From positions 62,001 through 126,000 of the forward strand of contig CAJAUM010000089.1 in the NCBI GenBank assembly GCA_903945175.1: 64,000 nt of DNA, read 5' to 3'. Shown piece by piece: positions 16,983 to 24,346 of this stretch. How positions within the stretch are numbered: the stretch's first letter is position 1; every line of letters begins with the position of its first letter. The notes under the pieces were generated by a model, which was given only the letters and a program-made list of their open reading frames with translations, was not told the DNA's origin and did not search any database. This DNA is from an uncultured Bacteroidales bacterium. GTDB lineage: Bacteria; Bacteroidota; Bacteroidia; Bacteroidales; FEN-979. The position numbers were made by a program, and so were the translations under genes.

Positions 16983-18023
16983 TTATCCTTTTATTTTTAC
17001 CAGGGTTAAATTTTCATTCACATTCTGTTTGGCCAGCGAAATTTCCGAATCTGTAGACCCTTGCCGCACCGATGCTGCATAGTCAACCAGGGCATGGTAA
17101 GCCTTTTGAATTTCATTGAAATTATCTGCATCCCCCGGGTCATAACCGTTGTCGGGATGGAATAACTTTGCTTTCTCCAAATAGGCCTTCTTTATTTCAC
17201 CTTCTGTGGTTTTTTCTTTCATGCCAAGCATCTTCCTGGCTTTCTCAATTTGATCGGCATTCAGGTTGCTTACTTCAAGCGTGTAAAATGAATAACAAGG
17301 CAATGGCCCTACAATTTTGAAATTCAAAATTCCATCAAATTCCTCATCCAGCTTTTCAATCGCTTTTTCAAAATATCCTGCCTGATTCCTCTTAATCAGA
17401 ATGGCAGAATTGGTGATCATCTGATCATTCATTACCTCATGAATCTTAATATCCATGCTGAGAGATGAAAAGGCTTCCAAAATCCTTAATTCGACCAATT
17501 TGTTTTTTTCATCCAGCTTTTCTTTTAATAACATGCCGACTTTCACCTGATCAATCTGCGTCAGGGCATTTCCGCTTTGTAACAACTCATTCCGCAACCC
17601 GATGATGTCGGGGTGGTTCGCAATTTCATTGAGTGTACCGGGAAAATCGGCCCAGGTTACAGCAAGATCCACCTCAGAAAGATATTCAATGTCTTTAAGG
17701 GTTGCAATGATTAAATCATGACCCTTTGTAAGAATGCTCAGCACCTCTTCCCTTGTTTTCACAATCGTTCCAAGCTTCATGGGAATGATCATGTTGAAAC
17801 CCTTTGACATGAGGTCTTCAATCGTTTTCTGGTGATGCACCAGCGTGTGGGCCAGCGATTCCCTGTCTAAAAAATCGAGAAACGCAGTATCCCGGTCAGA
17901 AACAATGGCTGAGATATTTTGAAACGTGACCGCATAGACCCCTGAATTTTCAAGTAACTGAAAATGGGTTGATCCATAAAAATTCGGAACAATTCCGTAG
18001 ATGTATATTCCTTTAATCCCCAT
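16983..18023 (-). CDS. GvpF/GvpL domain fused to a C-terminal J domain
   Basis: A 346-residue fusion. Residues 1-252 are a GvpF/L protein (GIYIYGIVP, central IPMKLGTI, C-terminal GPLPCYSF). Residues about 258-318 form a DnaJ J domain: ARKMLGM, EIKKAYLEKAKLFHPD with the HPD tripeptide at 289-291, and FNEIQKAYHAL. J domains stimulate DnaK ATPase, so the fusion should recruit Hsp70 to the GvpF/L-GvpA complex (inference from the domain). The rest of DnaJ is absent, but a separate cysteine-rich DnaJ-type zinc finger is encoded at 23944-24255. It is next to the CDC48-like ATPase. Confidence 0.92.
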   Translation of the reverse strand: MGIKGIYIYGIVPNFYGSTHFQLLENSGVYAVTFQNISAIVSDRDTAFLDFLDRESLAHTLVHHQKTIEDLMSKGFNMIIPMKLGTIVKTREEVLSILTKGHDLIIATLKDIEYLSEVDLAVTWADFPGTLNEIANHPDIIGLRNELLQSGNALTQIDQVKVGMLLKEKLDEKNKLVELRILEAFSSLSMDIKIHEVMNDQMITNSAILIKRNQAGYFEKAIEKLDEEFDGILNFKIVGPLPCYSFYTLEVSNLNADQIEKARKMLGMKEKTTEGEIKKAYLEKAKLFHPDNGYDPGDADNFNEIQKAYHALVDYAASVRQGSTDSEISLAKQNVNENLTLVKIKG

Positions 18024-18070
18024 ACACTTATAGTTTAAATCGTTTCATTATGCTACACCGATCCCAATAT

Positions 18071-20233
18071 TCACATTTTTTTCGTCGCATTTTGTTTCAA
18101 AACCAGGTCAATGGCCTCTTCGAAATGATTATCCAGGATAACGATCTCTCCAGTGATTTCATCTGATTTTCCGCGCTTCTGGTCAATCAGGCTGCGAATG
18201 GCAAGCATGGCGGCTTTCCGGCAAATAAATTCAATGTCCGACCCTGTCAGTGTATCCGTTTTCAGGGCCAGCTGATGCAATTTAACCTTTTTCCCCAGTG
18301 GTTTTTTACGGGTATGGATATCGAATATTTTCTCTCTTGTTTGTATATCGGGAAGCGGCAATTCAAATATCAGATCAAACCTGCCGCTTCTTAACAATGC
18401 GGGGTCAATCAGATCGATCCTGTTGGTTGCAGCCAGAACAATTACCCCTTTCAGATCTTCGATGCCATCCATTTCGGTTAGGAACTGGCCGATCACACGA
18501 TCGATCACGCCTGAACCGGAGCTGTCATTGCTCCGCCGGGGGGTCAGACTGTCTATTTCATCAAGGAACAGGATGCATGGCGATGCTTGTTTGGCCATTC
18601 TGAATAGTTCACGCACCCCCTTTTCCGATTCTCCAATGTAGCGGCTTAATATCTGTGGCCCTTTAACTGAGATGAAATTAACACCACTTTCACTGGCCAG
18701 TGCTTTTGCCAGATATGTTTTGCCTGTTCCGGGTTTCCCGTGAAGAATTATGCCTTTCGGTGGATTTGTATCTGCCTTTTTAAACAGGTCGGCATACTTC
18801 AAAGGCCACTCCACTGTCTCCTTCAGCGCCTCTTTTATCTCATCAAGACCGCCAACATCATCCCATTTCACATCAGGCACCTCGACAAATACCTCCCTGA
18901 TTGCTGATGGTTCCACCTCTTTCATCGCATCCATGAAATTATCCATGGTCACTTCAAGCGACATCAAAAGTTCATATGGAATCTCGGCGAGTTCGAAATC
19001 GATTTGCGGCAGAATTTTCCGCAGCGCCGTCATGGCCGCTTCCCGTGCAAGCGCTTCCAGATCGGCACCCACAAAGCCATGGGTGATTTCAGCAAGCTTT
19101 TCCATATCCACATCCATCGACAAGGGTATGCCCCGGGTATGGATATGAAGAATTTCCAGCCTGCCCTTCTTGTCAGGAATAGAAATTGATATTTCGCGAT
19201 CGAACCGTCCCGGCCTTCTCAGCGCAGGATCTATGGAGTTGGGAATATTGGTCGCACCGATCACGATGACCTTCCCGCGTGATTCAAGCCCGTCCATCAG
19301 CGATAAAAGCTGGGCAACCACACGTTTTTCTACCTGCTTTTCACCACCCATGTCCTCTCTTTTAGGAGCAATGGCATCAATTTCATCGATGAAAATGATG
19401 GCTGGCGCGTGTTGCTGGGCCTCTTCAAAAATTTTTCTTATGCGCCCTTCACTCTCACCATAAAACTTTCCCATGATCTCGGGACCGGATATGTTAATGA
19501 AATAGGCATCTGTTTCATGCGCAACGGCTCTGACAATGAGCGTCTTTCCTGTTCCCGGAGGGCCGTATAGGAAAACACCTTTGGGTGGCTGAACGCCAAG
19601 CCGTTCGAAAATTTCCGGATATTTCAATGGAAGTTCAATCATCTCCCTGATCCGTTGAACCTGATTTCCAAGTCCTCCGATGTCTTCATAGGAAACCTTG
19701 TGCTTCCGCTCCCCCTCCTGCTTTGTCAATTCAAGCTGGAAGGTGGTATTCGGGTGAATCAGCACCACCCCCTCCGGATTGACCCCTGTAACAGTGTAAT
19801 CAACAGAGCGTGATCCAAAAAGATTGGCTCTCACCTTATCCCCCTTAGAAACCGGGAGACCATTGATAAGCGATCCAATGTATTTGGCATCATCTGTTTT
19901 GAACAAGGATCCGGATTTTGTATCTGGCTTGAGTTTTATTTTTGCAGCCTGGCGGCACGTTGTTTTGGTGATCGTCACCTTTTCATCTATTCCAGCCTGG
20001 CCATTTTCCCTGGTGATCCCGTCAATTTGAATAATTCCCTTATCCCTGTCTTCGGGATAGCAGGGCATGATTTTTACCGGCGTGGCACGCTTGCCGGTAA
20101 TCACAATCACATCTCCACTTTCAATGCCGATTAATTTCATGTCTTTTGGATCGATCCTGGCAATCGCCCTTCCAACATCCTTTACCAGTGCTTCTTTAAC
20201 CCGGAGGACTATTTCATCTTTTATTTTGGCCAT
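18071..20233 (-). CDS. CDC48/p97-type AAA+ ATPase with two ATPase domains
   Basis: A 720-residue protein with the full archaeal VAT/CDC48 layout: an N-domain with a double-psi barrel (residues 1-100, DPKDMKLIGIESGDVIVITG region), D1 with Walker A GPPGTGKT (224-231) and Walker B FIDEIDAI, and D2 with GKPGTGKT (499-506) and FLDEIDSL; arginine-finger and sensor segments are present in both. Such ATPases unfold or extract proteins from complexes. Inside an operon of gas vesicle genes it probably remodels GvpA assemblies. The C-terminus is short, with no HbYX proteasome motif. It is unusual for a Bacteroidota gene and possibly moved with the locus. Confidence 0.95.
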   Translation of the reverse strand: MAKIKDEIVLRVKEALVKDVGRAIARIDPKDMKLIGIESGDVIVITGKRATPVKIMPCYPEDRDKGIIQIDGITRENGQAGIDEKVTITKTTCRQAAKIKLKPDTKSGSLFKTDDAKYIGSLINGLPVSKGDKVRANLFGSRSVDYTVTGVNPEGVVLIHPNTTFQLELTKQEGERKHKVSYEDIGGLGNQVQRIREMIELPLKYPEIFERLGVQPPKGVFLYGPPGTGKTLIVRAVAHETDAYFINISGPEIMGKFYGESEGRIRKIFEEAQQHAPAIIFIDEIDAIAPKREDMGGEKQVEKRVVAQLLSLMDGLESRGKVIVIGATNIPNSIDPALRRPGRFDREISISIPDKKGRLEILHIHTRGIPLSMDVDMEKLAEITHGFVGADLEALAREAAMTALRKILPQIDFELAEIPYELLMSLEVTMDNFMDAMKEVEPSAIREVFVEVPDVKWDDVGGLDEIKEALKETVEWPLKYADLFKKADTNPPKGIILHGKPGTGKTYLAKALASESGVNFISVKGPQILSRYIGESEKGVRELFRMAKQASPCILFLDEIDSLTPRRSNDSSGSGVIDRVIGQFLTEMDGIEDLKGVIVLAATNRIDLIDPALLRSGRFDLIFELPLPDIQTREKIFDIHTRKKPLGKKVKLHQLALKTDTLTGSDIEFICRKAAMLAIRSLIDQKRGKSDEITGEIVILDNHFEEAIDLVLKQNATKKM

Positions 20234-20247
20234 ATCCCGAATTGATA

Positions 20248-21183
20248 TTAGTTGAATAGAAATGATTTTAAATGATTCAAAGCCTTCAATCCTTTGACTT
20301 CCTCAGCAAACATCGGAATTTTAACCATATTGAAATCTTTGAATATCTGACTGATTTCAGTTAAATAGGGTAATTGAGCATCCCTTCTTCTCCTGCAAAA
20401 ATCACAATCATCCGATACCATCACATTGTTCACAATGATTTGACGGGGAGTGATTTCAGACTTTCCAAGGTCCAAAAGCAACCTGCCTGTTTCCATGATT
20501 GCCATTGACTCGGGGATACATACCGGTATGAACTCACATCTGGTATTATCCCGTAAAAGGTTCTCAATCCGCTTCACTGTTTTTTTGAGACTAAGTAACA
20601 GTGCATCCACCTCATCCTGTTTGTATGTTCCGGAAAAGCTGGTGATCATGTAGCGGTATTTCCACCTCATCCTGGCAGCAACCTTTATCCATTCATCCAA
20701 AAGCTTTGGAGATGAAATAAGTCGCAACGCATGACCGGTCGGCGCTGTGTCCACGACATATTTTTCGTATTCGCCCTCTTCAATAAAATCAATGATGGTC
20801 TTAAAACTCATCACCTCATCAATACCAGGTATTGACAAAGAAAGCATTTCCTCAATGTCCTGATTGTCTAAATTGGTAGATGTTTCAAGCAGCTTTTTCA
20901 ACTCCAGCTGATGCGCCTTCATAAACCCAGAAAGCGCCTCATCGGCAACCACTTCAATAGCTGACAGATTATCTATACCGGCAACCTTAACTACGTTAAA
21001 TCCAATTTGTTGTTCGAGGCAGTCCGATACAGAATGAGCCGGATCCGTAGAAATGAGCAGCGTTTTGGCATGCTCGGCCAATGCAACCGCTGTAGCAATG
21101 GCACAACTGGTTTTTCCAACACCGCCTTTTCCGCCGAAAATGATCAGTTCAAGTTCGTTGTTCCTTAAGCCAGCAAGTGCCAT
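20248..21183 (-). CDS. ArsA/Get3 family ATPase of the gas vesicle operon
   Basis: A 311-residue SIMIBI ATPase with the deviant Walker A GGKGGVGKT (17-25), switch motif STDPAHSVSD, and PTGHALRL switch II, as in Get3/ArsA. A Cys pair, CDFC near residues 259-262, matches the zinc-binding CxxC of Get3 rather than the arsenite site of ArsA. Get3 shields hydrophobic helices, so a role in handling GvpA-type subunits is plausible (inference). No arsenic resistance genes are nearby. It lies between the Hsp20-like and CDC48-like genes with 5- and 14-nt gaps. Confidence 0.9.
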   Translation of the reverse strand: MALAGLRNNELELIIFGGKGGVGKTSCAIATAVALAEHAKTLLISTDPAHSVSDCLEQQIGFNVVKVAGIDNLSAIEVVADEALSGFMKAHQLELKKLLETSTNLDNQDIEEMLSLSIPGIDEVMSFKTIIDFIEEGEYEKYVVDTAPTGHALRLISSPKLLDEWIKVAARMRWKYRYMITSFSGTYKQDEVDALLLSLKKTVKRIENLLRDNTRCEFIPVCIPESMAIMETGRLLLDLGKSEITPRQIIVNNVMVSDDCDFCRRRRDAQLPYLTEISQIFKDFNMVKIPMFAEEVKGLKALNHLKSFLFN

Positions 21184-21188
21184 GACAA

Positions 21189-21707
21189 TTATTTTTTTAT
21201 CCTGATCTCAAGGATTCCATTGGTGAATTTATGACGTAAGTTTTGTTTAATGACTTTTACAGGCAGCAGCATCTCCTTTCGGTAGGTTCTGCTTTTGCTT
21301 GTAGCTGAAATTTCAAGAATATCCCCCTTAAGATCTATTTTCAGGTCGGTTTCCTCAATTCCAGGCATTTCAGCAATAATTACGAGTTCATTCTTTTCAT
21401 CGAAAATATCGGTAATCGGCTCACGCTCCTCATCCACTTTAGGCCCCTCTGGTGTTTTTTTGATATTCCCAAAGGTCTCCACCTTCGGAGTCCCTCCACC
21501 CGCCGTGTTGATGGTAAAACCATAAACACCTTTCATCCCCTTTTTGATATGATCAAAATTGATCTCGCCCTCTTTATGGATTCCGCCCTTGTCCTCGAGC
21601 TTCCCTGCAAGATCAACCAACTTTTCGATGCCTTTAAACAAACCGCCCAGGCCGAAAAGATCAAAATCAGCATCTTCCCTTTTATCTTTACTCTTATCTT
21701 TTTCCAT
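21189..21707 (-). CDS. gvpH: GvpH-like small heat shock protein (Hsp20/alpha-crystallin)
   Basis: A 172-residue protein. The N-terminal part is acidic with FGLGGLFKGIEKLVDLAG, typical of GvpH-type proteins. The C-terminal 80 residues are an alpha-crystallin domain: ELVIIAEMPGIEETDLKIDL, then LPVKV and the closing NGILEIRIKK. Small heat shock proteins hold aggregation-prone clients without ATP; here the likely clients are GvpA-family proteins. It is preceded by gvpO and followed by the Get3-like ATPase. Confidence 0.88.
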   Translation of the reverse strand: MEKDKSKDKREDADFDLFGLGGLFKGIEKLVDLAGKLEDKGGIHKEGEINFDHIKKGMKGVYGFTINTAGGGTPKVETFGNIKKTPEGPKVDEEREPITDIFDEKNELVIIAEMPGIEETDLKIDLKGDILEISATSKSRTYRKEMLLPVKVIKQNLRHKFTNGILEIRIKK

Positions 21708-21729
21708 TTTAACCGGTTTTAAGAATCAA

Positions 21730-21984
21730 TTAGCAAATATCTTTTTCACAACGCTTCCTCATCCTGACTCTCTCATAACCCAACAGGCTCCCGGCAACGC
21801 TTACCCTGACATCATATATTCCGAGCAGATCAAGATTGGAGGATTCAGAAGACTTTTCAGTCATTTCAATGGTAATGTGCCAGATGTCTGCCTCTTTGTT
21901 AATACCAATTGCTTTGGGAGAGGTAAATCCAGTGAGCTCAACCAACCCCGTATTGGCAATTTCAACAATATCTTTAATTTCCAT
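21730..21984 (-). CDS. gvpO: gas vesicle protein GvpO
   Basis: An 84-residue protein of the GvpO family: a helix with ANTGLVELTGF, the strand WHITIEMTEKS, a LGIYDVRVSVAGSLLGYER hairpin, and a basic end. This order (helix, W-x-[IV]-x-[IV]-E, Y-[DE]-V-x-[VL]-[DS], Y-x-R) is the family hallmark. It is an accessory factor needed for vesicle formation in haloarchaea. It lies between gvpJ and gvpH. A second, weaker GvpO-like protein is at 14553-14825. Confidence 0.87.
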   Translation of the reverse strand: MEIKDIVEIANTGLVELTGFTSPKAIGINKEADIWHITIEMTEKSSESSNLDLLGIYDVRVSVAGSLLGYERVRMRKRCEKDIC

Positions 21985-22009
21985 CCTTTATCCTGTTTTG
22001 GGATTCATC

Positions 22010-22309
22010 CTATAATGGTTTATTTAGTGCTTCCAGCTTTTCGAGGCGGGCATCCAGCGACTCCTGCTGCTCCGTAAGCTCCTTTTCCCTCGCTTTCGTT
22101 GAGAGATAGGTGTCTTCCTGCCACCAGTTAATCCCCATCTCCAGGGCTTTGTCAACCGAACAGACCAACAGCCGGATTTTTATGGTGAGTAATTCTACAT
22201 CCGCAAGACTGATCTTGATATCTCCCGCAATGACGATCCCTTTGTCAAGTACCCTTTCGAGAATATCAGCAAGGCCGGTCGCATTTATTGATTTGGTAGG
22301 TTCTAACAT
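22010..22309 (-). CDS. gvpJ: gas vesicle protein GvpJ
   Basis: A 99-residue GvpA paralogue with the core LERVLDKGIVIAGDIKIS and VELLTIKIRLLVCSVDKA, then an extra C-terminal coiled coil (about residues 65-95, ending RLEKLEALNKPL) absent from GvpA. That extension is characteristic of GvpJ, a minor component proposed to start or cap the shell. It lies between an unknown coiled-coil gene and gvpO. Confidence 0.9.
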   Translation of the reverse strand: MLEPTKSINATGLADILERVLDKGIVIAGDIKISLADVELLTIKIRLLVCSVDKALEMGINWWQEDTYLSTKAREKELTEQQESLDARLEKLEALNKPL

Positions 22310-22326
22310 ATATTGTTACGCTTTAT

Positions 22327-22641
22327 TTAATAGTCAATCGACATCGTTTTCCAATCATTCTTTTCCTCTTTTTTAGACTTTTTAATCTTTTCAGGATGTA
22401 CAGAGGTATGCATCTCTCCTGCTTTTTCATCATAGTATGCCTGGATCTCCTTTAATCTGCCCTGAATGAGCTCAAGCCTTTGGATAATCCTGATCTCTTC
22501 ACTCTTCAGCCGGGTTCTCTCCTTTTCAAGCATATACAATTTAATGAAATCTGAATCCTCCTTGTTAGGAATACCTGATTTGACTACACTCTGCATGCTC
22601 TTGATGCTTTGAAGTCCTTTGATTGCAGTTGAAATTGGCAT
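22327..22641 (-). CDS. unknown small coiled-coil protein of the gas vesicle operon
   Basis: A 104-residue protein with a short N-terminal part, a heptad-rich helix (about residues 28-72, charged, with RLKSEEIRIIQRLELIQGRL), and a lysine-rich tail. No TM segment or known motif. It is spaced 17 nt before gvpJ and follows gvpN across the 8-bp repeat array. It probably belongs to vesicle assembly by context only; I do not recognise the family. Confidence 0.72.
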   Translation of the reverse strand: MPISTAIKGLQSIKSMQSVVKSGIPNKEDSDFIKLYMLEKERTRLKSEEIRIIQRLELIQGRLKEIQAYYDEKAGEMHTSVHPEKIKKSKKEEKNDWKTMSIDY

Positions 22642-22660
22642 AATAAAATATTTTTATAAA

Positions 22661-22753
22661 TTACCCTGTTACCCTGTTACCTTGTTACCCTGTTACCCTG
22701 TTACCCTGTTACCCTGTTACCCTGTCACCCTGTTACCTTGTTACCCTGTCACC
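22661..22753. repeat. 8-bp tandem repeat array TTACCCTG, about 11.6 units
   Basis: Eleven full units of TTACCCTG and a partial twelfth run from 22661 to 22753. Variants are TTACCTTG (units 3 and 10) and TCACCCTG (unit 9 and the final partial unit). The array fills the whole gap between gvpN and the next gene and touches the gvpN stop codon. On the transcribed strand the unit reads CAGGGTAA. It has no spacers and is not a CRISPR. The length could vary by slippage. Confidence 0.95.
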
Positions 22754-23673
22754 TAACGTGAATATTGTTCGATCAGTTCGTTCACAATAATTTTCACCTT
22801 CTCCTGGTTCGTTTTTGATCCGATTCTGCTGGTTTCCGAGGTAAGAATATCCTGACAAATCTTACGGAATACCTCTTTTGATTTGGATGGGGTTGTTTTT
22901 AAAGTTGCCAGTGTTTTGGCTATCATGATAGAACCACGAATGGTCGGATCAAATTCGGTTTTTCCGGATTCCCGGAGCCCTCTGACAATCTTTACGATGA
23001 TTTCAGTATCCTTTAGTGAAAGGTCAGATTTTGCCCTGGTAATCTTCAATTCGGTTTCATAATCAAAATGGTCAAGATCCATCGTGACCATCCTGTCGCG
23101 CAAAGCATCCTGGGTTCGGTTTACACCTGCATATTCCTCGGGATTTGAGGTAAAGATGGCACGAAACTCAGGATGAACCTTCATGTAATAATCCTCCTCC
23201 TTGGCTGCCGAAGTACTCAGCATTCTTTCCTGTAAAATGGGTAGAAGAATGTTGTTTGCTTCAGGCCTGGAACGTGTAAATTCGTCATAAATCAAAGTAA
23301 ATCCGTTCTTTACTGCAATGGTTAAACGATTGTTCACCCATTGTTTACTCATATCCTCTTCGTACTTATGCACTGAGTGGATAAACTTGTCATCCAGCTT
23401 TTTGTATTTATAACCCTGTTCGCTACCGATCAGATCAGAGGTTTTATATTCAGCATCGCCATGAATAATCACAACAGGTCTCCCGATTTTACTGGCCAGG
23501 TGCATTGCGACAGTCGTTTTCCCTGTCCCAGACGCTCCCCTGAAATGTACCGGAAATCCAGCTTTTATATAGGTAAGACCACGTCCTGTAATGTCTTTAA
23601 TGTAATCGGTTTCAACAAAATTCGACATCGGTTTTAGCTCCAGTACGGTGTTCATTTCATTGTTGTTGCTCAT
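22753..23673 (-). CDS. gvpN: gas vesicle ATPase GvpN (MoxR-type AAA+)
   Basis: A 306-residue AAA+ ATPase of the MoxR/GvpN group: Walker A GASGTGKT (46-53), IHGDAEYKTSDLIG, Walker B TLIYDEFTRSRPEANN, and sensor FTSNPEEYAGVNR. GvpN promotes vesicle growth and is present in nearly all gvp clusters. The C-terminus ends inside the 8-bp repeat array, so repeat drift could alter or extend its last codons. The gap upstream (23674-23750) is AT-rich with repeated GAAAATGT words. Confidence 0.95.
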   Translation of the reverse strand: MSNNNEMNTVLELKPMSNFVETDYIKDITGRGLTYIKAGFPVHFRGASGTGKTTVAMHLASKIGRPVVIIHGDAEYKTSDLIGSEQGYKYKKLDDKFIHSVHKYEEDMSKQWVNNRLTIAVKNGFTLIYDEFTRSRPEANNILLPILQERMLSTSAAKEEDYYMKVHPEFRAIFTSNPEEYAGVNRTQDALRDRMVTMDLDHFDYETELKITRAKSDLSLKDTEIIVKIVRGLRESGKTEFDPTIRGSIMIAKTLATLKTTPSKSKEVFRKICQDILTSETSRIGSKTNQEKVKIIVNELIEQYSR

Positions 23674-23750
23674 GGTAGAAAATGATTATTTGAAAATGTG
23701 AAAATGTAAAATTTGAAATATGCTGATCTCTGTTTGCTCATGACGGGGGT

Positions 23751-23936
23751 CTATTGACTAAATGGCTGGGGAGGCAATTGTTCCAAGGTCTTTTTCCAAA
23801 TGATTCTCGCCTCTTCAATCTCATTGAGTATCTGTTCCCTGGAGGATAAATATTCCCTCTTTTTGCTCTGGAACCTCTCCAAGGCTTCCTGACGCCTAAT
23901 CATACTTTGTCTGATCCTCCCACCGACTTTATTCAT
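23751..23936 (-). CDS. small coiled-coil protein between gvpN and the zinc-finger gene
   Basis: A 61-residue, very basic and acidic helical protein (IRQSMIRRQEALERFQSKK, then EEARIIWKKTLEQL) ending in a proline-rich tail. No Cys, no TM. The frame begins 7 nt after the preceding zinc-finger gene's stop and is flanked on both sides by same-strand gvp-linked genes, which supports it being real. I do not recognise the family. Confidence 0.6.
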   Translation of the reverse strand: MNKVGGRIRQSMIRRQEALERFQSKKREYLSSREQILNEIEEARIIWKKTLEQLPPQPFSQ

Positions 23937-23943
23937 TGAATCC

Positions 23944-24255
23944 TTAATTTAATCCTTTTCCTCCGCAACGCGTACAAGGCAATCCATCGCTCGATTTTCC
24001 CTTACCGTTGCATTGTTGACAGGCCATGTTGCTTTCAATGGTATTACATCCCTTGCCTCCGCAAACAATGCATGTGACCCTTGCACCCAGTGGATTTTTT
24101 CCCGATCCCGAACAAAAAACACATTTTTTTACCGGTTCCGCAAGCTCAATACTTCCTGTTCCATTACAAACAAGGCAATGAGATATGGGAGAGAGTAAAT
24201 CAAAGGGATCCTTTCCCGTCCCGCCGCAAAATGCACATTTTATTATTTTCATCAT
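23944..24255 (-). CDS. stand-alone DnaJ-type cysteine-rich zinc-finger protein
   Basis: A 103-residue protein made almost wholly of CxxCxGxG-type units: CAFCGGTGK, CLVCNGTGS, CVFCSGSGK, CIVCGGKGC, CQQCNGKGK and CTRCGGKGL. DnaJ itself has four such units binding two zinc ions; six here could bind three. There is no J domain in this protein, but one is fused to GvpF/L at 16983-18023. In DnaJ this finger binds substrate and DnaK. First gene after the terminator-like hairpin at 24281-24337. Confidence 0.88.
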   Translation of the reverse strand: MMKIIKCAFCGGTGKDPFDLLSPISHCLVCNGTGSIELAEPVKKCVFCSGSGKNPLGARVTCIVCGGKGCNTIESNMACQQCNGKGKSSDGLPCTRCGGKGLN

Positions 24256-24280
24256 GGCCCAAATGCTAAATTAAAATAAA

Positions 24281-24337
24281 AAGTGCGGAGTCAAAGTGAC
24301 CTAAGGAGATGAACCGGTCACTTCGACTCTGCGCATT
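24281..24337 (-). terminator. rho-independent terminator or attenuator after the GvpC-like gene
   Basis: A long imperfect inverted repeat: the right arm GGTCACTTCGACTCTGCGCA (24316-24335) pairs with GTGCGGAGTCAAAGTGACC (24283-24301) around a 14-nt loop, with one mismatch and a 2-nt bulge. On the minus strand the stem is followed by a T-rich tract. It lies just past the stop of 24347-25522 and before the rest of the gvp genes. It should end most transcripts, making gvpA and the two coiled-coil proteins much more abundant than the assembly factors. Confidence 0.8.
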
Positions 24338-24346
24338 TACTGATGA

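Noticed and set aside
18071-20233. Proteasome-linked CDC48 function
   Set aside because: No proteasome genes and no C-terminal HbYX motif are seen.
20248-21183. Arsenite pump ATPase (ArsA) for arsenic resistance
   Set aside because: No arsenic genes are nearby, a single ATPase domain is present, and the CxxC fits Get3. The gas vesicle context is a better explanation.
22661-22753. Possible CRISPR array
   Set aside because: Units are 8 bp, contiguous, without spacers, and no cas genes are near. It is a simple tandem repeat.
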